From assembly GCA_011009095.1 (NCBI GenBank), contig VTPC01008812.1, positions 97,051 through 161,050 of the forward strand: DNA of 64,000 nt, given 5' to 3'. Origin of the DNA: Ignelater luminosus. Its lineage: Eukaryota; Arthropoda; Insecta; Coleoptera; Elateridae. Below the pieces are notes generated by a model. That model saw nothing but the letters and a program-made list of their open reading frames with translations. It had not been told where the DNA came from and ran no database searches. Both the position numbers and the translations under genes were made by a program. Positions 10,905-22,029 of this stretch are shown piece after piece. The stretch's first letter is position 1. The number at the start of each line of letters is the position of its first letter.

Positions 10905-11589
10905 GAACTATTTGATGCTATTGCAAAAACTTATGTTTGGCTTAATGCTGGCCATCAGAAATAAAACTCAAAATTAATATTAGCAATGTTTTTCTGTGCA
11001 GAATTGGGTATTAAGATTTGATCCTGTCTTGGATTAAAAACTAGCTTTTAACGTTAATCTTTTAGTGACATCTCCAATTCCATGGCAAGGTACCCTTCTA
11101 CGTAATGTCAGAAAAAAGTGCCATCCAGCATCACTCTCGGAATATTGACAAGGAAACAGATTGATTAAGAATCTGTTTTTGTTTTTGTACTGAGCACAGA
11201 TTTAAGCACCAACAGAATGTATTCTATGAGCTCCAAGAAAAATTAATTTCTTTGGCTCAGTTTGGTAAACCTCGAAGATTATTTTTATACAGGATGTTTA
11301 TAAAATAGAGGTAACTTCCTTTAAGTTAACATAAAATTAACAGTTTTTGAATTTTGTATTAATCTTTTTCCCCTGCTGACTTCATCAGAATTTTAAAACT
11401 CAAATATAATCTACACCTCAGAAGATTCTAGATGACGTCCGAGTTTAGTATCAGTAAACTGCAAAATTCTCTTCTAACAATAATGCGTAGAAACAGCAAA
11501 ATGCTATTTAACCATATTGAGATTCTAACTTTCTAGCCAAATATCAACATCTAGGAATAAACACTAAAAGGTGAAGAACACATATTATG
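10905..11589. other. AT-rich DNA without recognised feature
   Basis: No coding or repeat signal that I can support between the foldback and the CR1-like element. Confidence 0.5.
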
Positions 11590-11662
11590 TGTGACCGTCA
11601 AAGCGACTAGACGCTTTTCAACTCTGCTCCGGCTTTGTAACATATAATTGTAACACTTAAAA

Positions 11663-12292
11663 ATGCCGCATACTTGCGATCAAAGAAATGAAATCACGGA
11701 TATTATACAAGAAACAATCTGTGCTTTAGTCAACGATGAATCATTTCTACAAAAAATAATCGAACGTATGTGGACTAAATTTAAACAAAAAATAGAAGAT
11801 ATATACCAAGAAATACAATACAAAACAAGCGTTTTACAAGAAGAGAATGAAAAGTTAAGAGAAGATCTTAACAGATTAGAACAATATACAAGAAGGAACA
11901 ATATAAGAATTTTTGGTGTTAAGCAAGAAGAAAATGAAAATGTATTAGAGAAGGTCATCGCAACTTTAAATAATGTAGGGAAAGTTAACATAAAAGACTG
12001 TTTTGTATATAGATGCCATCGCGTGGGTCGTCAAATTCCTGGAAAACCGCAGCCAATAATTGTTAAATTTACCAGTTACTAATATAGGGACCTGGTTATT
12101 AAAAACAAAAGGAATTTTAAACACTCTGATATATTTGTTAATGAAGACCTGACAAAAATGAGATTGCAGGCTTACAAGGCTGCATGTGATAAATACGGTC
12201 ACAGAAATGTTTGGACCGCAGACGGTGCCATCAAAATAAAACTCAGCGATAATAAAATAAAAACTGTACATAAAAGCAAAGAATTTATATAA
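11663..12292 (+). pseudogene. CR1-like ORF1, one in-frame stop
   Basis: Nucleic-acid-binding ORF1 protein of the element. The ATG at 11663 follows a short leader. Residues ~20-80 are an amphipathic, Glu/Lys/Gln-rich coiled coil (for example IEDIYQEIQYKTSVLQEEN), followed by QYTRRNNIRIFGV at ~78-90, a signature shared by L1 and CR1 ORF1 proteins, and then CFVYRCHRVGRQ and KPQPIIVKF, which belong to the RRM-like core. A single TAA at 12080-12082 interrupts the frame. Beyond it the same frame continues with YRDLVIKNKRNFKHSDIFVN to a natural stop at 12290-12292, so the full product would be about 208 residues. I infer that the ORF was intact until one point mutation. Confidence 0.8.
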
Positions 12293-12505
12293 AATTAAAT
12301 TTATCTTTTATTTACGTTCAAAAGATCAATAATACAATATTTTGGTTATTGGTTATTACATATAAAGTAAAATTATCAATTTTTAATGTTTGCCGGTAGC
12401 GGATGGATGTAAGGTTAAGTTAGAATTAGTAAAATAAACTCATTTGTTATATTTTTCTGTTCCATTTTACTGATTATATATCTTTTCATTTCAGGTAGGT
12501 AGATC

Positions 12506-13430
12506 ATGAAAATACGGCATCTTAATGTTCGATTGATTTTCACTGATTTCGATTCTCTCTGTGATTTAATACTTCGGAATAATTTTGCTGCGTTCGCACT
12601 ATCTGAGACATGGATATCAGCCGATGTGCTTGCTGAGGTCATATCTGTGCCAGGATAGAGATGGTAGGGGAGGTGGAGTAGGTATATATGTAAAAAAATG
12701 ATCTTAATTGTGAAGAACTATTTTTTGATTTTCCTGTTTACGCTAATTTAGAATATTTGTTTGTCAAGATCAAGGTACATTCAAAAACTATTGTTATAGG
12801 TTCAATCTACAGACCACCAAATACCAATCTAACTGATTTTATAACTAGTCTGAATGACATGTTATCTGTTATAATACCAACTGTTGATGACTTCGTATGC
12901 CTGGGTGATTTCAATGTTAACTTTTTTAATGTTAATAATCCGGTTAATACTTGCTTCAATTCCTATGATCTAACTCAAATTCTGAATGAACCCACAAGAA
13001 TATCGAACTCTATTAGTACATTGTTTGATCCTATTTTTGTAAATAACACGGCTACAATTTACAGTTTCGGTACGCTGAATGCTGACAATATATCAGATCA
13101 TTAAGCGACGTACTGTGAATTAAATATTTCTTTGTATAGACCTGAACCTAAAATTATACGTGTTCGATGTTTTCGTAGTTTTGAGCGGGACTTGTTGTTG
13201 AATGATTTAGAGTTATATCCCTGAAATGACTTAATTCAAGAACGTGATATTGATAATAAGTTATCCCTATTCATGGATTTTGTTTTGTCGGTCTTTGATG
13301 CTCACGCCCCGATAAAGGAGGTTAAAGTTACCTAGCCAAAAGCTCCTTGGCTGACCGACAACTTAAAAGCAATCATGAGGGAACGTGACAGTGCTTTGAG
13401 GAAGTACAGGCGTACTAAATCCGTCTCTGA
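12506..13430 (+). pseudogene. CR1-like ORF2, apurinic-type endonuclease domain
   Basis: This domain nicks target DNA before reverse transcription. From the ATG at 12506 the frame gives MKIRHLNVR and FAAFALSETWISAD; LNVR and SETW are conserved positions of the endonuclease/exonuclease/phosphatase fold. DGRGGGVGIYVKK (12659-12700) is the next conserved block, after a frameshift near 12645. SIYRPPNTN (near 12800), VCLGDFNVNF (near 12900; the GDFN block) and the terminal NISDH (near 13095) complete the domain. The DH pair that ends this fold is followed by a TAA. Downstream, PKAPWLTDNLKAIMRERDSA is the usual linker to the reverse transcriptase. Inactive as read. Confidence 0.8.
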
Positions 13431-13439
13431 TTGGCATTA

Positions 13440-14880
13440 CATTTATTGATAAATTCATTACCCATATTATTAACTGTTGTATTGAAGTAGGTCACTTTCC
13501 GTCTGCATGGAAAAGTGCTGTTCGACTTCCTCTACCTAAAGTTACAAATCCGAAGAATTTTTCCGATTTGCGAATAATTAGTATTTTACTTTGTTTATCT
13601 AAAATTTTTGAGAAAGTCTTACATAAAAAAATGTATAACTTTTTCAACAGTAATAAACTTTTGCCTACGTATCAATCCGGCTTTAGGGAGGGATTTAGTA
13701 CGGTAGACTCTCTGGCTTCTGTTACGAATAATATTATCAACTCTTCTAATAAAAAATTAATCACTGCCTTGATTTTGTTGGATTTCTCAAAAGCTTTTGA
13801 TACCATCAGTCACGATCTCATATGCGCAAAATTACAATATTATGGTCTCGTTGAACCTGCTGTCAATCTGATTAAATCTTATCTGTCTGATAGAACCTTA
13901 ATGATACAACATAACAATAGATATTCTGTTTCTTACCCTATTACGTCTGGCGTACCCCAAGGTTCAGTTTTGGGTCCTTTGTTGTTCATTATCTATACGG
14001 CAAATATTCTAAAGTCTGTTAATAACTGTAAAATTTAAGCGTATGCCGACGATACGCAAATGTACAAATCTTTTGCTTTTTCCGAAAGAGCTCAGGCCTA
14101 TGAAGACATCAATAGTGACCTGCAAAAGATCACTCAGCTTTCTTTCAAACATAAGCTTACAGTAAATAGCAATAAATCTTGTTTACTATTTTTTGGAAAT
14201 CGAAACCACACCCTAACGGTTAAAAACGATCATAATCTACGCCTCAATAATCAGCAAATTCCAGTTGTAGATTCAGTTAGGATCTTAGGACTTATCTTAG
14301 ACGTTAACTTACGATTTAAACAACATGTCTGTAAATTACTTCAAAAAACTTACTCTTCCTTAAAACTGTTATATGCCAATCGAGAAATTTTGAAGTTTGC
14401 TCAAAAGAAAATGCTCTCTGAATTATTGGTCTTATCACTTTTCAATTACTGTAACTTTATTTATAGTCCTTGTCTTAATGCACGTGACAAGTACGCATTC
14501 AAAAAACGCAAAATTGGTGTTGTCGGTTTATTTACAATTTACGTCGTTATGACTCTGTTACGCAAAAAATTTCAGACCTAGGCTGGTTAAACATGGAAAA
14601 TCGTTGGAAGTATCATTTGGGAGTGTATACATATACTCTACTTTCAACAAAAAGTTCTACATCTCTTAGTTCTGAATTGATACCTGGGATACAGGTGCAC
14701 TCTGCAAATACTCGGTATAATTATATGCTCACTATGCCTCTGCACACGTCTTCATTGTTTCGGAGAAGTTTTATATACAATGCTGTCGAGTTTTATAATT
14801 CTTTGCCGTTCGATATGCGAGGTCTCAATTTAAAAACTTTTAAACGAAACTTAAGACACCTCCTCTTCAGTAAGCAATAA
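13440..14880 (+). pseudogene. CR1-like ORF2, reverse transcriptase domain
   Basis: Copies element RNA into DNA at the nicked target. Motifs in order are FPSAWKSA and RLPLPKV (13500-13545), LSKIFEKVLHKKM (13600), QSGFREGFSTVDSL (motif 1), ILLDFSKAFDTISH (motif A, with the catalytic Asp), SGVPQGSVLGPLLFIIY (motif B) and AYADDTQMY (motif C, both Asp present). A TAA at 14036-14038 stands directly before AYADD. The frame then runs open from 14039 to 14581 with the thumb (LRLNNQQIPVVDSVRILGL). A frameshift near 14510 moves the C-terminal block (WLNMENRWKYHLGVY to stop at 14880) to another frame. The region N-terminal of the finger domain is deleted. Confidence 0.85.
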
Positions 14881-15119
14881 TTCTTTGTCCCTTATCATCT
14901 GCCTACCTGTTTACTGCTTTGCAGTCAGAATTACTTATTTCTTTTATCTTTATTTTTTTTTACTTTGCATCTAATCCCTTGGTTAAACAGAGTAGCCTTT
15001 GGCCAAATTTCGCCAGAGAATTAGATTGCATGTATTTAAGTTTAGTTTTTTTTTATTTTAAGTTTACAATGTAAAATTTATTAATAAAGGCGATATAATA
15101 ATAATAATAATAATAATAA
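14881..15119 (+). repeat. CR1-like 3' UTR with AAT microsatellite end
   Basis: A T-rich 3' UTR ends in TTAATAAAGGCGATAT followed by about eight AAT/ATA units (15095-15119). Microsatellite rather than poly(A) termini are used by CR1- and L2-like elements for priming. The end of the tail gives the 3' boundary of the element. Confidence 0.75.
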
Positions 15120-15249
15120 CGGACAAGAAATAAGTTTTTGTATTATTGGCTCTTTTGTGACTTCTCTTATGACGAGTCTTCTATGTCCTATAGGTGACAT
15201 ACTTTTGAGTACACTTTGTATCCTTTGCAGCTTCTGATAGGAGTGCATT

Positions 15250-15565
15250 TTCTTGTCAAAGTTCCTCTTTTGTTCGGCTACGTTACCAAAAGAAAAAATG
15301 GAACAACACCTAGAATACCTTCTTTAAGTACACGGCCTCCGATGCAACCCAAGAAAATGTCGTCTAGACGCACACAAGATTGAATACCTGGGCCATATTA
15401 TTTCTGCGACGCCACGCCGCTGCATTCCTTTTTAGAAGTGTGCGGATGGCTACGTGATTACGTAAAGAAATTCGCCTGCATCGTCGCTCCATTACCAGAG
15501 CTCCTTGCTGCGAAGAAGTAATGGCCCTGAGAGATTTCAGAAGCCGCCGCTTCTTACTAAGCAAA
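15250..15565 (+). pseudogene. Ty3/gypsy-like pol remnant 1a: reverse transcriptase end and RNase H start
   Basis: Codon runs read EQHLEYLL, LRCNPRKCRLDAHKIEYLGH and IISAT (15300-15410), the thumb region of gypsy reverse transcriptases ('KCxF...I.YLGHIIS'). They continue as CGWLRDYVKKFACIVAPLPE with LLAAKK (15440-15525), the connection to RNase H. Stops and small frameshifts separate the pieces. The pol frame breaks off near 15565, where sequence of a different element on the opposite strand begins, and resumes near 16750. Palm motifs are not present in the window. Confidence 0.7.
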
Positions 15566-15574
15566 CCATTCTAT

Positions 15575-16725
15575 CTGCTATTATCTATCTAATACCTTAC
15601 TTCCTAAAACTTCTTGGCTCTGTTATATCTGTCTTTCTCAGTTTCTGAATAAACCTAACGTTTGGCAATTTCCAGATTTTTGGAAATATCCCCCGCTCCA
15701 AACATGCGTTAAATATTCTAACAAATACCTGCCCGTTCAAATCGAATGCTTTTTGCACCGCGTCAGCTGTTATCCCGATGCATTTCTATGGTTCACTTTT
15801 CTGATTGCCTACCTATTTCGAAGTAAGAAAAATTGCGTTCTCTATTATCACCCTCTGCCTTTCTCTACCTCCCCTCCTAATAAACCTTTGTACATCACTT
15901 TTTTCTACCTCCACATTCCCCGGAAAAAATTTTACTAACAAATATATATAATAACAAAACCTCTCTTCTCTAACGTTTTCTACCCGTTCCATATCCCTCA
16001 AACCTACTTCATACCCAATTTAGCAATGGTCACTAAAGATTGCTTTCTGTTACCTCGCACCTATCTATTACTATATATAATAAATAGCTAGCTGCGGTGA
16101 CAACTGGGATCCTTCGCGTCGTGATCTACCCTACACGCGGTTCCCCTTCTACTTTAATTAGAGCAAAGGCATACAATGCATCTTGCTTCTTGCTTCCTAC
16201 ACTGCTTACACTCATGCCCACTTTCCTCACACTTACCATATAACTGATGTTTCTCTTTACAATTAGCTGATTTGAGCTAATACCCATAACATTTGTAGCA
16301 CCTTTGCAGCACAATAAAACCGTTGGCAGATACACTTTGCCATTCTAAATTAACTATCCCCTTTAAAAACGCCTTTCTTGCCTCACTAAACATGTACTTC
16401 TAACTATCTCTTCTTCTTTTTCTAAACCTCTCTTTAAACTGATTTTCAAAACTTTTCACACCCCCCTCGCATGCCTCAACTAAATCCCCATTTTTCCTAA
16501 CTAATACCTTTATTAATCTTTCTGGTGTTAGCTCTTTATCTATCCTACCTAACATAAATCGTGGGTTTGCCATTTCTAATTCCCTCCCCTTTAATTTCTT
16601 TAAGGCTTCTACAACTGTTTTTAACTTTTCCGCGTCTCTCCTAGAATTACATTCTACTATAACCGTCCCCGATTTAATATATCTAACAGCCGCGACAGAT
16701 ACCTTATCCTTCATTGGGTCTACAC
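15575..16725 (-). mobile_element. R1-like non-LTR retrotransposon fragment, inserted in the gypsy element
   Basis: Read on the minus strand, 16714 to about 16100 is ORF1. It has a Lys/Arg-rich segment (SGTVIVECNSRRDAEKLK, PRFMLGRIDKELT) and then CCHC-type knuckles. After a junction near 16000, sequence at 15810-15590 encodes the N-terminal reverse-transcriptase block (GITADAVQKAFDLNGQVFVR, FNACLERGIFPKIWK). Thus the endonuclease is deleted between the two pieces. Orientation opposite to the surrounding gypsy pol, and pol sequence on both flanks, indicate insertion into the gypsy copy. I use 'R1-like' for the ORF1 layout; the RT piece is too short to assign a clade. Confidence 0.6.
16130..16714 (-). 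pseudogene. R1-like ORF1 (Gag-like) with degenerate CCHC zinc knuckles
   Basis: On the minus strand the frame opened at 16714 (MKDKVSVAAVRYIKSGTVIV) runs to a stop at 16400. Sequence further down encodes LQRCYKCYGY, a stop, LKSANCKEKHQLYGKCEESG, HECKQC and ARCIVC. The spacing C-x2-C-x4-(H)-x4-C is preserved, but the His of the first knuckle is Leu and a stop precedes it. The knuckles would bind element RNA in the cytoplasmic ribonucleoprotein. The product is non-functional as read. Confidence 0.65.
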
Positions 16726-16749
16726 TCGTTTTTAGTAACCTACGAAACT

Positions 16750-18060
16750 TGCTCTATATCTTTTTCCTCCCGTATTCAACGACAGTCGAACACTGGTCCA
16801 GAGAGGCGCAACCAGCTCCCTGACATGCTGTCCCGAAACCCTGATAAAGACCGTGCCGCCACTGATACTGCTCTGCCGCCACCGTTGGACTCCAGGACTG
16901 CCGAACTGACGACGGCCAGCCCAGCACACATTACCACCCTAGCCGACAACAGAACACTTATCCGCTTCCAGGAGCAGCCACCCCGAAGACTCGGTGGGAA
17001 CGCGACTTTGTTACTAACTATTACACAGCCGACTGCCTCTTGAAAGTATGCCCCCGCAGAAATGCGCAAGAGGATCTTCTTCCAACAGCACGACGCTTAC
17101 CTCGCCAGACATCCGTAAGCAGAGGAAACGGCACGCAGTATTCAACACAACCGTCACTGGGCCGCCCTAAACCCTGAGATCCGGGATTATATCAAAAGCT
17201 GCCTCCTCTGCTCCTCTTGCAAGCGCCGCCCCTTAACGCCCACGTCAACCAAATGCCCCATTCAAACTCGTCGCCTGCGACCTACTCGGACACCGAGTGC
17301 AACCGTCGCATAGAAGAAGACGTCCTGCCCTGCTTCGGTTATCATCACTGATAATGAGGCTCAGTTTATCGGCCAGCGATGGTTAGTCACCTCCCAGCCA
17401 TGAGGAACGCAAAGCTGGTTGCTGCGAAAGAACCCCACCAAGCGACGCAATCAAAAAATTAAAAAAACACTCAGCTTGCAAATGGCAGGTAAACCACAAG
17501 ACACCTAAAACGAGCGCCTACCAGCCGTACTCTTTAGCTTGAGATGCCACTGCAACGTCACCACGTGCGTGTCTCCAAGCACATCCTTCACGAGCGAAAC
17601 CTACCATATCCCGGCTAGTGGAGGATGCCCAGCAACCACCAATAACACTGCCGGAGAGAGACGCGCGAAAGCCCGGCGCTACCAGCACCAGTAACTGCAA
17701 GCTCACTGTCAGACCATGAGGCGCCACTACCTATATTCACACGAGAGGACCGGGTGCTACTCCGCATCCGGGCAGATCAGTGGCGCCACCAGCCCTTCGA
17801 CTGGAATTGAAACGGTCCACACCGCATCTTCCGCCGCCTCTACAAGCACGACATGTATCTGGTCGACGTCGCCGGAAGGGTAACGAAGCACCATATAGAC
17901 CGGCTACATTACACCCTTCCGCGACGCCAAAGAACCCTCTGAGCTCCAGAACAACTCAGATCAGCCACGCAGCCACGACGTCTACTAGGACCTTCCACGA
18001 CAAAATTAGTGTTAGTGAAACATGATTTCTAAAGTGGAAGAAAGTGAATGTGTGTAATAC
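16750..18060 (+). pseudogene. Ty3/gypsy-like pol remnant 1b: RNase H end, H2C2 finger, integrase end
   Basis: The RNase H end reads RRNQLPDMLSRNPDKDRAAT (16805-16860), matching 'A-D-x-L-S-R' of gypsy pol. An HHCC-type integrase finger follows at 17060-17230, with QQHDAYLARHP and CLLCSSCKRRP. The catalytic core is largely scrambled or deleted (17260-17750). The integrase C-terminus is recognisable at 17750-17930 (VLLRIRADQWRHQP, GPHRIFRRLYKHDMYLVDV, HHIDRLHYT), the GPYRI-type block. This region is clearly GC-richer than its surroundings. Frameshifts are numerous. It belongs with 15250-15565 as one insertion, later split. Confidence 0.7.
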
Positions 18061-18540
18061 TGCGGTGTAAAGTCCAAAGACAAAAAATCATAGACAAATT
18101 TTAGCTATCAAATATGTTTTAATATTCTCAATTTGTAAATATGCTGTGTTATTCTCGATGTAATAAAACCTTTGGATTTTGAAAAGAAAAACAAACAAAC
18201 CAACGAAGAAAACATCTAAGTACATAAGGTTATAGCTCGGTCGAAAGATCAAAAACGAATGTTACGTGCAAGATTCCCTCACCATTATTCATTGGCTTTT
18301 ATTATAGACCAATTTCAGCCTTTGATGCTGCGGGGCTACGCACATAAATACCGGGAGCCAAGTGGGACTCCCTCTGAATCGACCCGTCTAACTTCTACAC
18401 TTTTCTGCTGACCCAAGCCGAACACGTTTTAAGTGAAAACTTTCTAATCATCCATCCTATCCCATCCTTTACCTCGTGCAGCACCGTTCACCAACCAAAT
18501 ACCCAATGACATCTAGGCCAAAAAAAAGCATACGCCTACA
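18061..18540 (+). other. possible 3' UTR/LTR remnant after gypsy pol
   Basis: AATAAA occurs at about 18162. A TATA-like ACATAAATACCGGGAGCC lies near 18340 with a GC-richer leader-like stretch after it, as in an LTR promoter. I found no second copy of this sequence in the window, so calling it an LTR is a guess from position only. Confidence 0.25.
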
Positions 18541-21500
18541 GTGGCCTACAGTTATAGTAGTGCAAAAACGAAAGCCGCTCGACAAAAACGCGTTGGACAG
18601 GGTTCTGCCATAAAGACAAATAATTTTTTTAATTCTAGACTTGTACTAGTCTTGCAATATTATAAACTTGACAAACTTCTATATGTACTTTCAGGGAATT
18701 TTATGGAAATTGCTTCACAAAAAAACCATTCTTATAGCAAAACCCTAGAAAGCTGACAAAAGAATCAAGAAGCAATCAGAGAACGCTGATAAGAAGAAAC
18801 TAGAATTAGAAACTTACCAAAGCTACTAATCGGCTTTTGAGGTTTTCACTGATAAATACTAGGTGTGTTAATATAAATTAAAACAACTTAGATTTAAATT
18901 TCTAAATCACTTTTTGATATTCCACACGAAATTCAAAAACTCTCTTCTTCCTCCAAGTCGAGTTCTCTTTGATGGTAAAAGTAGATAAAGTAATAGTTAT
19001 CAGTTTCTCACTTTCCAGCGACAACACTGCTGAATTTTTTGAACATGAAAATGACGAAATTGTTGAGAATCTTTCTGCGTAAATTTAGTCATACTTCTAG
19101 CAAATGTCTATAAAATTATTAGAAAACAGCGTTTCTTCATTTAGCTTTCTCAGAAACGCAATATAGCTTGAAATCCTAAAAAAGCATACGATACTTAAGC
19201 ATTTATATTTTTTTCGGTAAGAGCTTTTAGATTATAGGTTCAAAGGTCAAAGTACCTAGCTGGATTTATGAATGTTTCTTTTACTTTTAAGGTCAATACA
19301 ACATTTATTGCAGCATATTTCAGAATGAGCTATAACGGACACCATTAAATGAGTGTTAAATAATAACATTTCGTGTAACATATTTGACATTTTAGTGCTT
19401 CAATCCTAATGACTTCAACAATTCAACAATTATAATTTTTGCACAAACTTTTTCATCCCATCGATTCCATCAAGCTTAACTACTATCAAATGTCTCATCA
19501 TAAAATCGAGAACGGTGAAAATTAATGAATCATTCGATACAAGAGAATTTCGCTTTTATTCTTGACGATTTCTTTTTTTATCAAATTATTTCCCCGCCTA
19601 GTAACAAAAAGGCTTGCTTTATATTAACTTCAGCCTGTTATTTCCTCTAATTAAGTTTTGCTGAGATTGTTAGAAGAACTTAAATGTTCTCTTCTGTAAA
19701 AGAAATCCACTTCTTATTTCCTAAAAACAGTCCTTTTGAAATAAAGAATCTGTTTCTATAACAAGCAAAATTATGTGAGTTTTGTTTTTCGCTTGCAGTC
19801 AAAAAAGGTTGTATCGATTCTCATTCATAATTAAAAGTTTTAAAATATTTTCTCTTAGGTTTTTACATACAAAGAAAAATCATTTTCTGCTTCTTTTAGG
19901 ATCTACTTCTGAAGGGTTATCCTGAAAATATTTAAAAGCATACACTCTTTGAAATTGACCTGAAACGCGTGCCAGGGGAAATAAAATCGAAAATCGCTCG
20001 AGTTTACGAAAGCAGGTAGCAAAGATAGATGAGGCCAAAATAAATCCAGGTATTGAGATATTTTCCATCTGTGCACATCAATCTCTTCCGAAAAACGTTA
20101 GATGAATGCATAATATTATTTTCGTATACATATACGTATCAAAACGTTGACGTACAGAAAAATAAACTAAAGCTTTAAATTTTTTAGTATAAATAAGATG
20201 TTTTTATATAAAAAAATAATGTAACGCGTATAAAAATTTTCTTGACGTGTCAAAATCAGTACAAGAGTCAGCGTTTTCGATCTAATACTCGTATGTGGAT
20301 GACAAGCGTGAAAGCGAAAGCAAAATTGCGTAGAATAGTAATAAAGCTGGATTGGAAATCCTTAAGGTGAAAACACGAACCACTTTATTCCCTATCGTAA
20401 AAATTGTCAGCCTTTTTTCTCTTCTAAATCATAGCTGATACTCATTTCTTGTTTCTAGCATGTAGAAAGATAAGAGAGGCTCAAATTTAGGAAAGATCTC
20501 TCTGTTGATATTCGATAATGTCGGCCGTAGCTAACGCTTACGGGTAAATTGTTTTAGTTAAATCAGGATCAGATTATATTGGATGGTTAGGTAACTGACC
20601 CCGACAACGTTATCAGAATTCAAAGTAATCAAAAGTGTCTTGCCTTTTGTATTTTAAATTTAATTAAATTAGGTCGGTTTTAACCTTGTCATACTAACTA
20701 CATGCAAAGTAGATCAAGGAATTGTAATTTAATTACTCTTTTTAACTGAAGTTTATCTAATGTGGTTGTATTTCTCGCGCTGTTGTTAATTCGAGTTAGC
20801 AGAACGGCATTTACTGACCAACAGATAGCAAACGTTACTTTGATGTAATAACATCAGTCAAAGAATGCCGTTTGCAATCTCATTGACCAGACGGGCATCT
20901 ATACTGTGTATAAATCCAACAACCGTCCGTTACGTCGTTAAGCTTAACCTTGAAAACCATTCAGATTCACCAAACTAATAAGAAAAAGAATTTTCAACTT
21001 ACTTAAGTGGCTTTGATTCTAGTAACTGAATATTTGATTAAAAAACGTTAATTGTGTTAACTAATATTTCAACTTCCGTTTATTAATTTTTGTATAAATT
21101 CTAATTGAGTTATCTTGATTGAGAATCGTTTTAATTTGAGTTATATTACACTGTAAATTTCTCAAAAGCTGATTAGTAAGTTTGGTAAGTTTCTAAGTAA
21201 AGCCTTCCTTTAGCATCATCTAATTCTTTCATGCTTTCTTTGTAAGCTATTAAGGTTTACTTGCTAAAATGCGAAGCCTATGTAAAGAGAATTGTAGGTA
21301 AAGAATCTTAGAGAAGTTGGCCCTTTGAAACTTGATATTAATCGAATGTTTGCTCTTAATGGTATTAAGTTAAGACCGAATTCTACTCTAATAGTTGAAC
21401 TAGCGCCCTTACATTATTTTTAGTTTCTTAGAATACCAAACACCAAGAACCCACGTCTATTGGCAGCAGTCGAGACTTCCCATTCGACTCATCGAGTTAG

Positions 21501-22020
21501 TACCGTGTCGCTTCACTTAGGGGAATAACAAGATACCACGAGAATTAGCCATTCCTGGCAGAAAAAACTCCAGCCATACGACAAAAATAAAATTTACATC
21601 TTCTTCATTAGAAAATATCAATTTTATAGGAATTCTAACGATAAAGCATCTGTGCAACTTTGTCATAAATCTCAAGGTTTTATGAGACACATTTTAGTAT
21701 AATCGTTAATGGAGACCATAAGCGCGGATGCATCTAAGTGTGCTAAATGTAGAAAGACATAGTTTCACTTACAAAATGCAACACAATTATGTTAAGATTT
21801 AAACAGGTTTTTGATGGTTATCAGGCAAGTTAAAAATTTATAACTCTATCGCTCTACCTAAGATAAGACAAAAGTTGGAAGGTATCAGTAAAATCAAAAC
21901 GATTATAGAAGCTTGAGTTCTGTTCTTGAAGAAGATAACTGAGGAAATCATTGCAAAAATGATCTAGTAAGGATTGTACCAAATAGAAAATCCCACTGGT
22001 TGATTCGCGAACCAGCCCAC
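18541..22020. other. AT-rich non-coding stretch
   Basis: About 3.5 kb of AT-rich sequence with only short frames and no recognised repeat or RNA. Nothing to support a gene. Confidence 0.6.
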
Positions 22021-22029
22021 AGCAAACTA

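Larger units (their letters stand above)
11590..15119 (+). mobile_element. CR1-like (jockey superfamily) non-LTR retrotransposon, nearly full length but defective
   Basis: In order it holds a short 5' UTR, ORF1 (11663-12292), an ORF2 endonuclease (12506-13104), an ORF2 reverse transcriptase (13440-14880), a 3' UTR of about 215 bp, and an AAT/ATA microsatellite tail (15095-15119). ORF order, the coiled-coil ORF1, the endonuclease motif SETW and the microsatellite 3' end instead of poly(A) are typical of the CR1/L2/Daphne-like part of the jockey superfamily. At about 3.5 kb it is shorter than a usual element because roughly 400 bp is missing between endonuclease and reverse transcriptase. Stops and frameshifts are few, so the copy is fairly young. 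No target-site duplication was found. Confidence 0.8.

Noticed and set aside
18061-18540. LTR of gypsy element 1
   Set aside because: TATA-like and AATAAA motifs are present, but no second copy exists in the window and no TG...CA boundary is convincing. Kept only as a low-confidence note.
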